Part shown: in pieces, positions 49,275 to 58,572 of the stretch
Numbering within the stretch: the stretch's first letter is position 1
Layout of the letters: each line of letters starts with the position of its first letter
Origin: TMP-7 sp038212445
GTDB taxonomy: Bacteria; Acidobacteriota; Terriglobia; Bryobacterales; Bryobacteraceae
Assembly (NCBI GenBank): GCA_038212445.1
Contig: JBBQUM010000025.1
Span: forward strand, 1 to 64,000
Reading direction: 5' to 3'
DNA: 64,000 nt
The notes under the pieces: model-generated
Seen by the model: the letters and a program-made list of their open reading frames with translations, nothing else
Database searches by the model: none
Told to the model about the DNA's origin: nothing
Translations under genes and position numbers: made by a program

Positions 49275-50621
49275 CTACTCGAGCAATTTCTCGGACGGTT
49301 CAGGGAGAAAGAAGCTCAGGACGAATCCGCTCACGTACACAAATGCTGCCACCAGACCGGCCGCAAACGCCATCTTGGCGGGAGGAGTAGCGCCGGGAAC
49401 GAAGTTGGCGAGTTGGGTAGTGACGAACGCGAAGGACGTCCCGATCATACGTCCACCGACGTTGGCAGCGAAGCTTTCGCCGGTGCCGCGAAGGTGGGTA
49501 GGATAAACCCGAGGCAGATAGTTCCCCCAGAAACTGAACTGCGCCACGGTGACGAGTCCTGCGAAGAATATGCCGATCTTCAGCATCCCGAGATCCTGGA
49601 CGGCTGGCCAGAAGAAGACCAGCGGGACAATGATGATCCCGGGAATCTGGAAAATGTGCAACAGCTTGCGCCGGCGGACGATGATGACGGCGAGGATCGC
49701 CAAAATGACGCGGCCCACCAAGCCTCCGATTTCCTGCACCGATTGCACGGCGCTGACAATTTGCTGCTGGCGGGGGCGGGGAAGGTTGAAGACGCCGGGG
49801 AGTCCGGGCACGATGTCGGGCAGTTGCTGAATGGCGCCGAATGCCGCACCGTAGCTGCAGGCGAACATCAGGGCTGTGACGATCGACGTTCTCCGAAGTT
49901 GCGGGGTGAAGATTTCGGCGAAGCTCGGACGATGGAGCGTACCGGCCAATTTCTTCGCCTTCCAGATGGGCGACTCTGGCAGGAATGGACGGATAAGCAT
50001 CAGCGGTATGGCCGGAATCACACCCGACATGATGGTGTAGCGCCAAGCCTCGTGAGCGCCATTGACGGCGGGAAACGAGTTGCCCCAAGTCACCGATGAA
50101 TAATAGGCGCCGGCAGCCATAATGCCGCCGAGCGAGGAGAATGCCTGGGTGGATCCGAGCACCCACTCACGCTGTTTGGGATTGGGGAAGAGTTCGGCTA
50201 GCCAGGCAACGGCGGCCACGAACTCGACACAGACGCCGATGAAGGTGATGGAGCGCAGCACCAGCAGTTGTTCCACGGATGTCACGAAGCCGGTGGCGAG
50301 GGCCGAGAACGTATAGATCAGGATGCTCCAGACGAGTACGCGCTGGCGTCCCCACAGGTCGGTGAGGTAGCCGCCGACGAGTCCGAAGAGTCCGCCGCAC
50401 ATGGCCGGAACCCAGAATAAAAGCCCCTTCCAATAGTTGATGTCGGCCGGTTTTGAGAAGCCAAAGGAGCGAAGTGCCGGCGGCAACACCAGTGGCGCCA
50501 CCAGCAGTTGATAGATGTCAAATGCGAATCCGAGCGCGGCGACAAACAGGATGAGCCATTGCGTGAGGCCCATCTGAGTGGGCGGCGGCGTTTGTGCGGT
50601 GTTCGAGTCGGATGAAGCCAT
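49275..50621 (-). CDS. MFS transporter
   Basis: 448 residues with about twelve helices. FAFDIYQLLVAPLVLPPAL in TM1, GYLTDLWGRQRVLVWS after TM2 and FLPESPIWKAKK after TM6 fit the metabolite/sugar-porter side of the MFS (aromatic acid or sugar uptake types). No substrate can be assigned. It shares its strand with the DUF3089 gene (46 bases apart) and may be cotranscribed. Confidence 0.9.
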   Translation of the reverse strand: MASSDSNTAQTPPPTQMGLTQWLILFVAALGFAFDIYQLLVAPLVLPPALRSFGFSKPADINYWKGLLFWVPAMCGGLFGLVGGYLTDLWGRQRVLVWSILIYTFSALATGFVTSVEQLLVLRSITFIGVCVEFVAAVAWLAELFPNPKQREWVLGSTQAFSSLGGIMAAGAYYSSVTWGNSFPAVNGAHEAWRYTIMSGVIPAIPLMLIRPFLPESPIWKAKKLAGTLHRPSFAEIFTPQLRRTSIVTALMFACSYGAAFGAIQQLPDIVPGLPGVFNLPRPRQQQIVSAVQSVQEIGGLVGRVILAILAVIIVRRRKLLHIFQIPGIIIVPLVFFWPAVQDLGMLKIGIFFAGLVTVAQFSFWGNYLPRVYPTHLRGTGESFAANVGGRMIGTSFAFVTTQLANFVPGATPPAKMAFAAGLVAAFVYVSGFVLSFFLPEPSEKLLE

Positions 50622-50667
50622 GGATATTCGAGAAGAATAACACTGTCGACGATGCCTGCCGGCGAAC

Positions 50668-51813
50668 CTAATGTTTCCTGACGAATTTGGCGGCCTGCTG
50701 GTGAACGATATCGATGAGATTGCCGATGGCGAGATTCACGTCGATGAGGTGCAGTCCCCAATCGGGCAGGATTTTTCCGTTCGACCACACGTCACCTGCG
50801 ATGTCGTCGGCGCGCGGATCCTCGGGATTTCCGTGGACGGTGACGGCGAGGTAGGAACCGTGCTCGTTGGCGACGCACTCCGCGGTAAGCAGTCCAGGGA
50901 CGCTGACGAAGGGGGTGTCGATTGGCTTTTCGGGCACTACCCATGGCTTGGCTTCGGCGGCCGAGGATGTATCGCGCCCTCGCGCCGACAGGTAAGCATG
51001 AAGTTCACCTGAGCCTCCACCGAGCGCGGCCGGATTGGCGCATGCGGCTTGCGTGCCTTCATCGCGGACCCGTCCAAAGCGCGAGTTTGCCGGCGGAGGT
51101 GCATTGGCGCGGAAGGACGCGTACACGATCACGCAGCCGGTTTGGGAGGCGGAGCGGCAGAGCGGCAGGTGCGGATAGACATTGTCCTTGCCGACCGGGA
51201 CGGCGAGAGTAGTGCCCAACAGCAATGCGGAGACGATGCGCGACTGCACAGGCTTGCCGTCAATCTCGTTGTGAATCATTTGAGCGAGAACGCCCGAGCC
51301 CTGGGAGTGTCCGATGAGGACGACGCCGCGGCCATGGTTGTCGTGCTTGAGGTAGTAATTCCAGGCATCGACGACATCGTGGTAGCCGAGCGCCCGATCG
51401 GCGGCCATGGGCTTGCCCGCCATTCCTGCGCGAAGAGCGGTCAGTGTCACCTGACGGTAGAGGGGAGCATAGAGGCGGCACTGCGAACCGAAGCGGGCGA
51501 ATTGGACGCGGACCACGGATAGCTCCTCGGGTCCCGCAGACATGTCGCTATTGGGCGTCGGGTCATTAGAGACGGTGGGATAGACATAGAAGCAGTCGAT
51601 GGGAGCGTTGGGGTCGGCGGCGAAGCTTTCCTTGGTGAGGGTGCCGTCGGCGGCGACAATGGTAGTGCTGAGGTCGACGTCGCACGCGCCGCGCACGCCT
51701 GGGCGGCAGAGCCAGGTTTCGACTTTGCTGTAGTCGTTCGGCTGCGGCTTTTCGGCGGACTGTCCCACTGCAAGCACGGTGAATAGCGCGAGGATCGCTA
51801 TGTATCTGCCCAT
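50668..51813 (-). CDS. DUF3089 family alpha/beta hydrolase, exported
   Basis: 381 residues starting with a signal peptide MGRYIAILALFTVLAVGQSA. The family region PIDCFYVYPTVSNDPTPNSD and nucleophile elbow VVLIGHSQGSGVLAQM define DUF3089, a lipase-like branch of the alpha/beta hydrolases; the acidic and His residues lie further on (CVANEHGSYLAVTVHG). Function unproven. Separated by about 136 bases from the divergent cupin gene. Confidence 0.87.
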   Translation of the reverse strand: MGRYIAILALFTVLAVGQSAEKPQPNDYSKVETWLCRPGVRGACDVDLSTTIVAADGTLTKESFAADPNAPIDCFYVYPTVSNDPTPNSDMSAGPEELSVVRVQFARFGSQCRLYAPLYRQVTLTALRAGMAGKPMAADRALGYHDVVDAWNYYLKHDNHGRGVVLIGHSQGSGVLAQMIHNEIDGKPVQSRIVSALLLGTTLAVPVGKDNVYPHLPLCRSASQTGCVIVYASFRANAPPPANSRFGRVRDEGTQAACANPAALGGGSGELHAYLSARGRDTSSAAEAKPWVVPEKPIDTPFVSVPGLLTAECVANEHGSYLAVTVHGNPEDPRADDIAGDVWSNGKILPDWGLHLIDVNLAIGNLIDIVHQQAAKFVRKH

Positions 51814-51949
51814 TCGGCCTCCCTAGTGAATCAATGTAGATTCTGGCATGTATTCAAGGGCTGGATGTAGGGGGAATGGACGGGCGGGTGAAGCAGTCAG
51901 CTAGTATTCAGAGACCAGCGACCTAGAAGCGAAGCTAAAGGAGAACTGA

Positions 51950-52480
51950 ATGTCCGACTCGAAACCACCACTCGCCGCAATACCCGCTGATGATCTCCAG
52001 CGCGTGCTTGCGACCACCCAAGGCAAGACCCTGCCGCACATTGGATTGGTGGGCGACACATATACGATCACCGTCAGTGGAACTGATACTGGCGGCCGAT
52101 TCTGCGTGATCGATATGCACGTGCCGCCGGGCGGCGGCCCTCCGCCTCACCGCCACGACTTTGAGGAGACGTTCATAGTGTTGGAAGGTGAAATCGAGGC
52201 GACCTTCCGCGGCCGGAAAAGCGTTGTTCGGGCAGGCAACACGGTGAACATCCCGTCAAACGCCCCTCATCAGTTCCACAACGCCTCGTCTGAGCCGGCC
52301 CGGTTGCTCTGCATTTGCTCGCCGGCGGGTCAGGAAGAATTCTTTCAACAAGTGGGAACACCGGTAGCTACTCGCACTACGGCCCCGCCAAAGCTGGATG
52401 AAAACGAACAGGCGGAATTTATACGAAAAGTTATGATACTGGCTCCCAAATATCGAACCGAATTGCTGAAGGAGGCTTAG
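51950..52480 (+). CDS. cupin domain protein
   Basis: 176 residues with a cupin fold. The metal-binding motifs are PPHRHDFEETFIVLEGEIE (His, His, Glu) and PSNAPHQFHN (second His), with the surrounding beta strands. AAGGAG sits six bases before ATG 51950. It may be a dioxygenase, isomerase or ligand-binding protein; there is no partner gene to narrow this. Confidence 0.88.
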   Translation: MSDSKPPLAAIPADDLQRVLATTQGKTLPHIGLVGDTYTITVSGTDTGGRFCVIDMHVPPGGGPPPHRHDFEETFIVLEGEIEATFRGRKSVVRAGNTVNIPSNAPHQFHNASSEPARLLCICSPAGQEEFFQQVGTPVATRTTAPPKLDENEQAEFIRKVMILAPKYRTELLKEA

Positions 52481-52481
52481 G

Positions 52482-52814
52482 TTAGTCGATCTCGCTTGAA
52501 GGCTGGAGCTCGGAGGCTTGTATAGCGGGCGCGACCTCATTCATGACGTAAGTATTCAGGCGATCCCAGTAAGCGGTCGCGTGGCGCGAACGGTCCTCGC
52601 AGAACAGTCTCAGCTTGAGATAGAACCCCTTGGTTCTGTAGATTCGAATCACACCGTTTTCCTTGGATGTGAACCGGATTTCAGATGCCAGGTAATCCCC
52701 ATACCGGGAACTATCTCCCTCGGACCATTGGCCAGGATGCCGCTCGTCGAGAAGAGTCCGCATCTGGGAGTAACTAAGCGGTGTCTTGAACGAGTATTCG
52801 GTCGATCGAATCAC
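52482..52814 (-). CDS. hypothetical protein downstream of a winged-helix regulator
   Basis: 110 residues, unrecognised. Mixed alpha/beta composition with basic and aromatic residues (TKGFYLKLRLFCEDRSRHATA) and no membrane segment. The ATG overlaps the regulator stop (ATGA), so it is coupled to it, and it ends one base past the convergent cupin gene. Possibly a modulator of the regulator; no evidence beyond context. Confidence 0.6.
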   Translation of the reverse strand: MIRSTEYSFKTPLSYSQMRTLLDERHPGQWSEGDSSRYGDYLASEIRFTSKENGVIRIYRTKGFYLKLRLFCEDRSRHATAYWDRLNTYVMNEVAPAIQASELQPSSEID

Positions 52815-53182
52815 AGTTCGCGCATTGAGTGAATGAGCGCTTCCATGTGATCCAGGTAGCGTTCAAGAGCTTTACGGCCTTGCGGAGTGAGACGGTACTC
52901 GGTTTTCGGCATGCGTCCTTCAAACGTCTTGGTGCAGGAAACATAGGTGGCCTCTTCCAACTTGCGTGCGTGCACACTCAGATTGCCGTCTGTGGTCTTC
53001 AGAAGTTTCTTCAGATCGTTAAACGTCAATGTCTCATTGGCGGCCAGAGCGCTGATGATGCCCAGGCGCATGCGCTCATGGATGAGACGGTCAAGATCGG
53101 GCATGCCTTGCCCGGCACCCGGCACGCGCAGCGGACGCTGCGGAGCGGGTTCATCTGAACGAAGAGCGTTATTCTTAGCCAC
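52811..53182 (-). CDS. winged-helix transcriptional regulator
   Basis: 123 residues from GTG 53182. An AAGGAGG lies five bases before that GTG, whereas the ATG at 53197 would overlap the ribosome site, so the GTG is preferred. The core MRLGIISALAANETLTFNDL and GNLSVHARKLEEATYV, with EYRLTPQGRKALERYL, is the winged helix of the MarR/PadR-like 'helix-turn-helix DNA-binding' family. It is coupled to the upstream membrane protein. Confidence 0.82.
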   Translation of the reverse strand: MAKNNALRSDEPAPQRPLRVPGAGQGMPDLDRLIHERMRLGIISALAANETLTFNDLKKLLKTTDGNLSVHARKLEEATYVSCTKTFEGRMPKTEYRLTPQGRKALERYLDHMEALIHSMREL

Positions 53183-53762
53183 CGTACCTCCTTGCAATGA
53201 TCGCTCCGAAGACCATATGTAGTCCGCCGAATCCGATAGCGAGTAGCGGATCGCCCCAGCTAACCGGAGCGAAAAGCGCGATTGCGCCTTCGGCCATAAA
53301 ACAGAAACCCATCACCGGAACCGCAGGCACCGAGAAAGCGCCGCCGGTGACGACTCCCGTGCCGTACATGAGCAACCACAACCCGGGTATGGCGCTGATC
53401 AAGCCAGCTTGCCAGAGCCCGACTGTCAGCACCGCGCCCACAGCCAGCGGAGGCACGAAGCTAAACAGAAACTTGCGCGCCGGACCCGACTGGAGCGACA
53501 GATGGGCGGCTTGCATCTTCCAGCGGACCGCCAGTACACCGACGATGATGGCCAGTGTTCCTTCAATCAACCAAACCGTTAGCCACGAGACCGCCGACGC
53601 TTGGCGCGACGCGATGAGAGAGGCGAGCAGCGCCGTACATCCCATGGCGAATCCGCCCCAGCCTGGAACCGCCGTGAACGAACCGGCGCGCTCCATGGTG
53701 TCGCGGATGTAGCGTAAATTTTCGATCGCATGCTCGTGCATGGAGACCGGGGCTTGCGCCAT
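53175..53762 (-). CDS. multi-pass membrane protein upstream of the winged-helix regulator
   Basis: 195 residues. N-terminal soluble helix (HEHAIENLRYIRDTMERAG) followed by about five transmembrane helices. Its stop overlaps the GTG start of the winged-helix regulator, and the pairing of such membrane proteins with small regulators recurs in Acidobacteria. It may sense or export something under control of that regulator. Family not recognised by name. Confidence 0.72.
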   Translation of the reverse strand: MAQAPVSMHEHAIENLRYIRDTMERAGSFTAVPGWGGFAMGCTALLASLIASRQASAVSWLTVWLIEGTLAIIVGVLAVRWKMQAAHLSLQSGPARKFLFSFVPPLAVGAVLTVGLWQAGLISAIPGLWLLMYGTGVVTGGAFSVPAVPVMGFCFMAEGAIALFAPVSWGDPLLAIGFGGLHMVFGAIIARRYGG

Positions 53763-53819
53763 AGCCTGAGTTTACACGATCATCCAGGTGGACCGCAATG
53801 TACTTTGCAGCGTAGAGTC

Positions 53820-53942
53820 CTAGGGCTGCTTATCCCGCCCGGTCAGCCATCTTGCCAACTTCTCGGGAGGCTGTGTAATCAACACTACCGCTACGATGAC
53901 AACCAGCAGGACAACTCCGAAGAAAGCTATAGCCAGGATCAC
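53820..53942 (-). CDS. 40-residue single-helix membrane micropeptide
   Basis: From GTG 53942, overlapping the beta-propeller gene stop as GTGA, to TAG 53820. Residues 1-22 are almost wholly hydrophobic (ILAIAFFGVVLLVVIVAVVL), followed by a basic/polar tail (TQPPEKLARWLTGRDKQP). The overlap and clean membrane helix favour a real coupled small protein, but there is no homologue that I recognise. Missing it would leave a gap of 177 bases. Confidence 0.5.
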   Translation of the reverse strand: MILAIAFFGVVLLVVIVAVVLITQPPEKLARWLTGRDKQP

Positions 53943-55150
53943 TTCCAACCCCAGAAGGAGAGCGAGGTCTTATCCTTAATCACAAATCCGTCGTCCATTA
54001 CGAGCGGATGCGCCCAGGTAGGCGAGTCAGCCACGGTGTACTGCTTCACGAGTTCAAACGACTTGGGGTTGGCACGTACGACGAGTAAGTCAGCATCGTT
54101 CTTCATTACGTAGAGCATTTGCCCCTGCCGCACAATCGCAGCGTTCTCACCTTGCCGCGGCGGGCCTGACCACAGCGTGGCGCCGGTCTTGGCATCGACG
54201 GCGAGTAACTGTCCTTTATTCTTATGCCCAAACCCGTAGATGACATCGCCCGAAATTACGGGGGTGCTCATGTACATGGCCGCTTGAGTATTCTCCCAAA
54301 CTCGCTCGGTCTTAAATCCACCACCGTCTTTGTTAACGCGCAGTGCGATGAGCCCGTTGTCGAGGCCTGACAGAATCAGAGACTGCCCGTAGACCACTGG
54401 CGTCACCGAGTTTTGCTCATAGCTGGTGCGGAAGGGAATCTTCCACAGCAATTCGCCAGTTGCGACCGCGAGCGACGTAATGTTGTTTTGCGTCTGAGTC
54501 ACAAGTTGCCGGACGCCTTGAAGTTCAACGACTACGGGAGATGCATACGCCGGTGCGTCGCCGTTCCAGTACCATTTTTGCGCGCCCGAGTTCAGATCAA
54601 ATGCTTCGATCGCGCCGTTTCCATTGCCGCCGGCGTGGACGATCACCATCCCGCTGTCGACGATGGGTGACATCGCGGTGCCGTAGCCGGCGGCGGTGGT
54701 CTTAAACTGCGCCTTGAAATCGTTGCGCCACAGCGGACGTCCGGTGGCCGCATCGAAGCAGGACAGAGTCCCATTGATCCCAAAGGTGCACAACTTGCCG
54801 CTGGAGAAGACGGGAGTGGATTTAGGGCCCTTGCCATGCGACTCGGCTGCGGGATTCATGGTGTAGGGTGCCGCGTAGGATTGCTGCCAGATCACTTTTC
54901 CGCTGGCGGGTTCGAGCGCTCTCACAACTTCGGTGTCGCCTTCGCGTGACAGAGTGAAGACGCGGCCCATGGCGGCGATGGGAGAAGAGTGTCCCTCGCC
55001 GATCACGATGTTCCATTTCCGGGTTAACTTGTCGGGCCAGGCGGCAGGGGTGGTGCCAGTAACAATCCCGTCGCGATTGGGCCCGCGCCACTGGGGCCAG
55101 TCGGCGGCAGCGAGGCCACAGACGAACAGGAGCACGGCGACGATTCGCAT
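53939..55150 (-). CDS. exported PQQ-like beta-propeller protein
   Basis: 403 residues with a signal peptide (MRIVAVLLFVCGLAAADWPQW). Repeated blades contain the tryptophan docking pattern (ALEPASGKVIWQQSY, CFDAATGRPLWRNDF, LAVATGELLWKIPF, AVDAKTGATLWSGPP), as in BamB-like or PQQ-repeat proteins. No cofactor-binding residues are evident, so this is likely a scaffold or binding protein of the envelope rather than a dehydrogenase. Confidence 0.9.
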   Translation of the reverse strand: MRIVAVLLFVCGLAAADWPQWRGPNRDGIVTGTTPAAWPDKLTRKWNIVIGEGHSSPIAAMGRVFTLSREGDTEVVRALEPASGKVIWQQSYAAPYTMNPAAESHGKGPKSTPVFSSGKLCTFGINGTLSCFDAATGRPLWRNDFKAQFKTTAAGYGTAMSPIVDSGMVIVHAGGNGNGAIEAFDLNSGAQKWYWNGDAPAYASPVVVELQGVRQLVTQTQNNITSLAVATGELLWKIPFRTSYEQNSVTPVVYGQSLILSGLDNGLIALRVNKDGGGFKTERVWENTQAAMYMSTPVISGDVIYGFGHKNKGQLLAVDAKTGATLWSGPPRQGENAAIVRQGQMLYVMKNDADLLVVRANPKSFELVKQYTVADSPTWAHPLVMDDGFVIKDKTSLSFWGWK

Positions 55151-55199
55151 GAACCCAGTGTATCCCCCGGGAACCGCCCGTCCTTCTGCCGGTGCTATC

Positions 55200-55948
55200 T
55201 TAACGAACCGCGACGTCGAACAGGATTACCCAGTATTGAACTGACTGAAGTGAGAAGCCGGCGATAATGAGGGCGATGCCAAAGACGCCCATACGCTTCT
55301 CGGGTATGTGATCCGCCATCCATTCGATAAACGGCGTGCACATACCGAAGATGACCGTAACCACGCCGATCATTAATCCCGTTGTCACTCCGACAGCCCA
55401 GGCGCTCGCGCGCTGGTGAGCGACTACCGAACTGACGTATCCGGCAGCCGTATAGCCAACCGTGCGATTGAGTCCAGCCAGGACCTGTCGCGTGGTCAGA
55501 CGCGGTCGCGCGGCGGGATAATAATCAAGCGTTGGCCGGATTCCGAATTGGTAAGCGATCACCTGTCCCACCGTACTTAAGATGCCGAAGACAATTCCGA
55601 ATGTGATGCCATGCAAATGCGCCGTGCCAATCGCAAAGCCGGCGCCGCGAATCCCGCTCATTACAGCGTCGTGCCAGATCCCCAACCTTCGCCATTGCCG
55701 TGAAGCTCGGTAGAACTCCCAGCCGAGCGTGATACCGTGCGCGACGCCGCTGGCGAGCCGAAGATAGGCCCCAAGACAACTCCGTACGCGATTCCAAACG
55801 GTATGCCGTAGGTGACGCCGCGAGTGAAGGTGCGCAGGGGACCTTGCTCGCCGCCCAGCAAGTCGTAGGCAAGATACAGTGCACCCAGGACGTCGAGACA
55901 GTTGCCGACGATACTGATGAGCGCGAGCGTGTGCCGGTCGATCGTCAT
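55200..55948 (-). pseudogene. multi-pass membrane protein interrupted by a frameshift
   Basis: The N-terminal frame from ATG 55948 (MTIDRHTLALISIVGNCLDV, GVVLGPIFG) and the C-terminal frame to TAA 55200 (LASGVAHGITLGWEF, ...MADHIPEKRMGVF, SVQYWVILFDVAVR) read as one continuous hydrophobic protein of about 248 residues if a single C is added at 55757 (GGC-CTC). Within the present sequence it is broken; a 161-residue piece from 55685 would otherwise be made. ATGA couples it to the MBL gene. Function unknown. Confidence 0.7.
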
Positions 55949-56895
55949 GAGAGAGTGAGGTACTCGCCGTTCCTGAGCACTCGGAAAGCTTCTCCGGCGG
56001 CGCAGGCCGCTAACTCACGCTGTGGAGTATCGATGGCTTCGTCGGCCAATTGGAACGTCCCATGATGGATCGCGATACTGATTTTCGTCTGCACGATTCT
56101 GTGGGCTCGGACGGCTTCGTCCGGACCCATGTGGACGGGCGACATGAAACAGCGTGGTTGATACGCGCCGATGGGAAGGAAGGCGAGATCCGGCGGCCCG
56201 AATTGATTGCGTATTTGTTCGAAGTGGGCGCCGAACGCGGTGTCACGGGCGAAATAGATGAGTCTCGCGGCTATATCGAGCATATAGCCGCACCACAGGG
56301 TCCGGTTGTAGTCGAGCAGGCTGCGGCTCGAGAAATGACGTGCGGGGACGGACGACACCTTCACGCCCGGCAGTTCTACCGAGTCACCCCAATCGAGTTC
56401 GTGAACGGGGCCCAAGTGCTCTTTGTTTAAAAGGCGGGCGCATCCGGACGGAACAACATAGGTGCAGGGTCCGCGCCCTGACAGCGTTCGCAGGGTGGGG
56501 AGATCCAAATGATCGTAGTGGTTGTGGCTGGGCAGGACCAGGTCAATCGGCGGTAAGTCGCCAAATAATACTCCAGCATCTCGCTTGCGCCTGGGGCCGA
56601 TCCAGGATAACGGACTCGCTTGTTCAGACCAGATTGGGTCCGTCAGAATGTTGAGTCCGTCGACTTGAAGAAGGACGGTGGAATGATTGACGAGCGTCGA
56701 TCGGAGTTCGCTGCCAGACACACGAGCAGGTGGCTTGGAAGGTTCGACATCGGACACGAAGCCGGGCGACGGTTCCGCGCGGCTCGTCAATTTCCATTTG
56801 ATAAGGTCGAGGAACCCCCGTTTCGGCGACGCTTCGGGATTGTAGAAGCATTTGCCGTCGAAGTGATCGGGGAATTCCGCATCACGACACTTCAC
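55945..56895 (-). CDS. MBL-fold hydrolase (NAPE-PLD/UlaG-like)
   Basis: 316 residues. The zinc-binding HNHYDH motif is in LVLPSHNHYDHLDL, further ligands are VPARHFSSR (His) and FARDTAFG (Asp; the usual GD is RD), and AIHHGTFQL supplies a late His. The placement and the FALPIGAYxPR-type loop (LPIGAYQPR) resemble the NAPE phospholipase D / UlaG branch of metallo-beta-lactamase hydrolases, which cleave phosphodiesters or lactones. Its stop overlaps the next gene start (ATGA). Confidence 0.88.
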   Translation of the reverse strand: MKCRDAEFPDHFDGKCFYNPEASPKRGFLDLIKWKLTSRAEPSPGFVSDVEPSKPPARVSGSELRSTLVNHSTVLLQVDGLNILTDPIWSEQASPLSWIGPRRKRDAGVLFGDLPPIDLVLPSHNHYDHLDLPTLRTLSGRGPCTYVVPSGCARLLNKEHLGPVHELDWGDSVELPGVKVSSVPARHFSSRSLLDYNRTLWCGYMLDIAARLIYFARDTAFGAHFEQIRNQFGPPDLAFLPIGAYQPRCFMSPVHMGPDEAVRAHRIVQTKISIAIHHGTFQLADEAIDTPQRELAACAAGEAFRVLRNGEYLTLS

Positions 56896-56936
56896 CTGGG
56901 CCCAGTTGATCGCTCGATGAACGTATCTCCGCCGGG

Positions 56937-58016
56937 CTATTTCGTTTCGGCAGCAGGCTTGGCGAACCGGCTATCTTCGATGGGTACGTTCGCCTTTGCA
57001 TCCGCGATCTGAATGGTGAAGCGGCCATTGGGACGCGAGAGCGTCCAGCGGAACGGTGTCTTCACGCCATTCACTTCGCGGTAATCAGAGTAGTCGATCT
57101 GCGTCGGGTTGCGCCCAACGGGTGTGTCGGTATAGCGGACCGTCCGCACTAGCACTCCGGACTTGCTATCGAAGTAGAGACGGACCGAGGGACGTCCTGG
57201 AGCGTTGCCGATCAGCGTCTCGCATTCGGTACCGTTGATCATTTCGGGACGGCCGCGCCGCAGTTGCGGGTACATTTCCTTGAGCCTTAAGCCGAGATAG
57301 AATTCCGAATCGAAACCCGAGGCGGCTGACTCAGAGGGAGACATTTCGCGCGCGGGGCGTCCGGTGTTGCCCATCCAACCGGCTGTACCGTCGAACGCCG
57401 TGAAGCTATCACCGCTCGAGGCGTGTGACACAGACACCCGCTTGTTGGGCGCCTTGGTGTAGACGTCGATCGGCGTTTCACCGCCGCCGGCGATGACCTT
57501 GCCGGTCAAGACCCGCGTGGTGGTTTTGTGCATAGCATCGGCGCCGCCCAAACTCGCGACGTACTTTGCCAGAATGTCGTCGGCGGTGGGCGGCGTGGTC
57601 CCGGCGGGCGCAGTGGGACGCGTTTCAGAATGCATGGGAGCATCGGTGTCTAGCACGGGCGGTACACTTGCCGGATGGCCAGCGCCGTGATGGCAGGAGT
57701 AACAGGTAACCTGCTGGCGTCCGCCAAAGCTGGTCTTGTTGATCATCGAAGTCATCGCGATCATTTCGCGCGCGGTCTTCTTTTCAGGCTTGTCGTCGGC
57801 ATCCATCTTGCCCTGCACGTGACAGAACGAACACTCAACGCCCAGTGCCGCCGACATGAACTGCATGGCAGGCATCAACTGATCGGCGGGAACGTCCTTC
57901 AATTGGGTGATGTTCTTGAACGATTGATTGGTGGTCGCCGGTCCGCCGTGCTGCGCCAGGGTAGTGGCGGGCATCAGCAGGAGCAAAGGAGCACAGCAGA
58001 AGTAGAGTTTATTCAT
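56937..58016 (-). CDS. two-heme c-type cytochrome with C-terminal lipoprotein-like domain
   Basis: 359 residues with a signal peptide (MNKLYFCCAPLLLLMPATTLA). Two heme motifs, CSFCH near residue 62 and CYSCH near residue 105, with preceding MQFMSAALGVEC and TAREMIAMTSMIN segments as in photosynthetic-reaction-centre-type cytochrome c subunits. Residues 150-350 form a beta-rich domain (PNKRVSVSHASSGDSFTAF, PSVRLYFDSKSGVL). In Acidobacteria this fusion is common and seems to serve non-photosynthetic electron transfer. Confidence 0.85.
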   Translation of the reverse strand: MNKLYFCCAPLLLLMPATTLAQHGGPATTNQSFKNITQLKDVPADQLMPAMQFMSAALGVECSFCHVQGKMDADDKPEKKTAREMIAMTSMINKTSFGGRQQVTCYSCHHGAGHPASVPPVLDTDAPMHSETRPTAPAGTTPPTADDILAKYVASLGGADAMHKTTTRVLTGKVIAGGGETPIDVYTKAPNKRVSVSHASSGDSFTAFDGTAGWMGNTGRPAREMSPSESAASGFDSEFYLGLRLKEMYPQLRRGRPEMINGTECETLIGNAPGRPSVRLYFDSKSGVLVRTVRYTDTPVGRNPTQIDYSDYREVNGVKTPFRWTLSRPNGRFTIQIADAKANVPIEDSRFAKPAAETK

Positions 58017-58566
58017 GTTGGTCGGTTCTAGGGATTGTAACCTTACTGCGAATCGGCTGCCGGCTGTCGCGAACGCCGAGGGCCCGTTGCATGATTTCGG
58101 TGACCACGCGAGTCTTGGCGTCGGCGTAGTCCTGGACCGCCGTCCACTCCTGTTGAGCCAGTTCCTTCTTGGCTCGCTCGTAGATTATGCGATCGGTAGG
58201 GTTGGAGCGAAGCCAGTCGCGAAACGCGAGCATCCGGTCGACTTCAGGACAGTTCTGCGAGAAGACATGCAGGTTGACGTCGACGTCCGAGGGCTTGAAC
58301 ATACGGTGCTGATGCCAGCCTTCCTCGCGGATCACCAGGCGATAGCCGGCGTCACTGAGCGCGGCAGCGTAGGCGTCTTCGTCCGCCGAATCGGCGACGG
58401 TTAACACGATGTCGAGCACAGGCTTGGCGGCGAGCCCAGGCACTGATGTCGACCCGGCGTGATGAATTTGCAATGCCCGCTCGCCGAGCGCATTCTTTAT
58501 ACGCTCGGCCTGACGTTCGAAGAGCGCCGGCCAGCGCGGATCGTAATCCTCAATTCCGATAAGCAC
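58009..58566 (-). CDS. GrpB family protein
   Basis: 185 residues of the GrpB/UPF0157 family, a nucleotidyltransferase-like fold: LGERALQIHHAGSTSVPGL with the GSTSV motif, PVLDIVLTVAD (DxD-like), DVNLHVFSQNCPEVDRML and the RAKKELA tail. Its stop overlaps the next gene by eight bases. The function is unknown; members are often near CoA or stress genes. Confidence 0.9.
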   Translation of the reverse strand: MLIGIEDYDPRWPALFERQAERIKNALGERALQIHHAGSTSVPGLAAKPVLDIVLTVADSADEDAYAAALSDAGYRLVIREEGWHQHRMFKPSDVDVNLHVFSQNCPEVDRMLAFRDWLRSNPTDRIIYERAKKELAQQEWTAVQDYADAKTRVVTEIMQRALGVRDSRQPIRSKVTIPRTDQHE

Positions 58567-58572
58567 GAAGGT

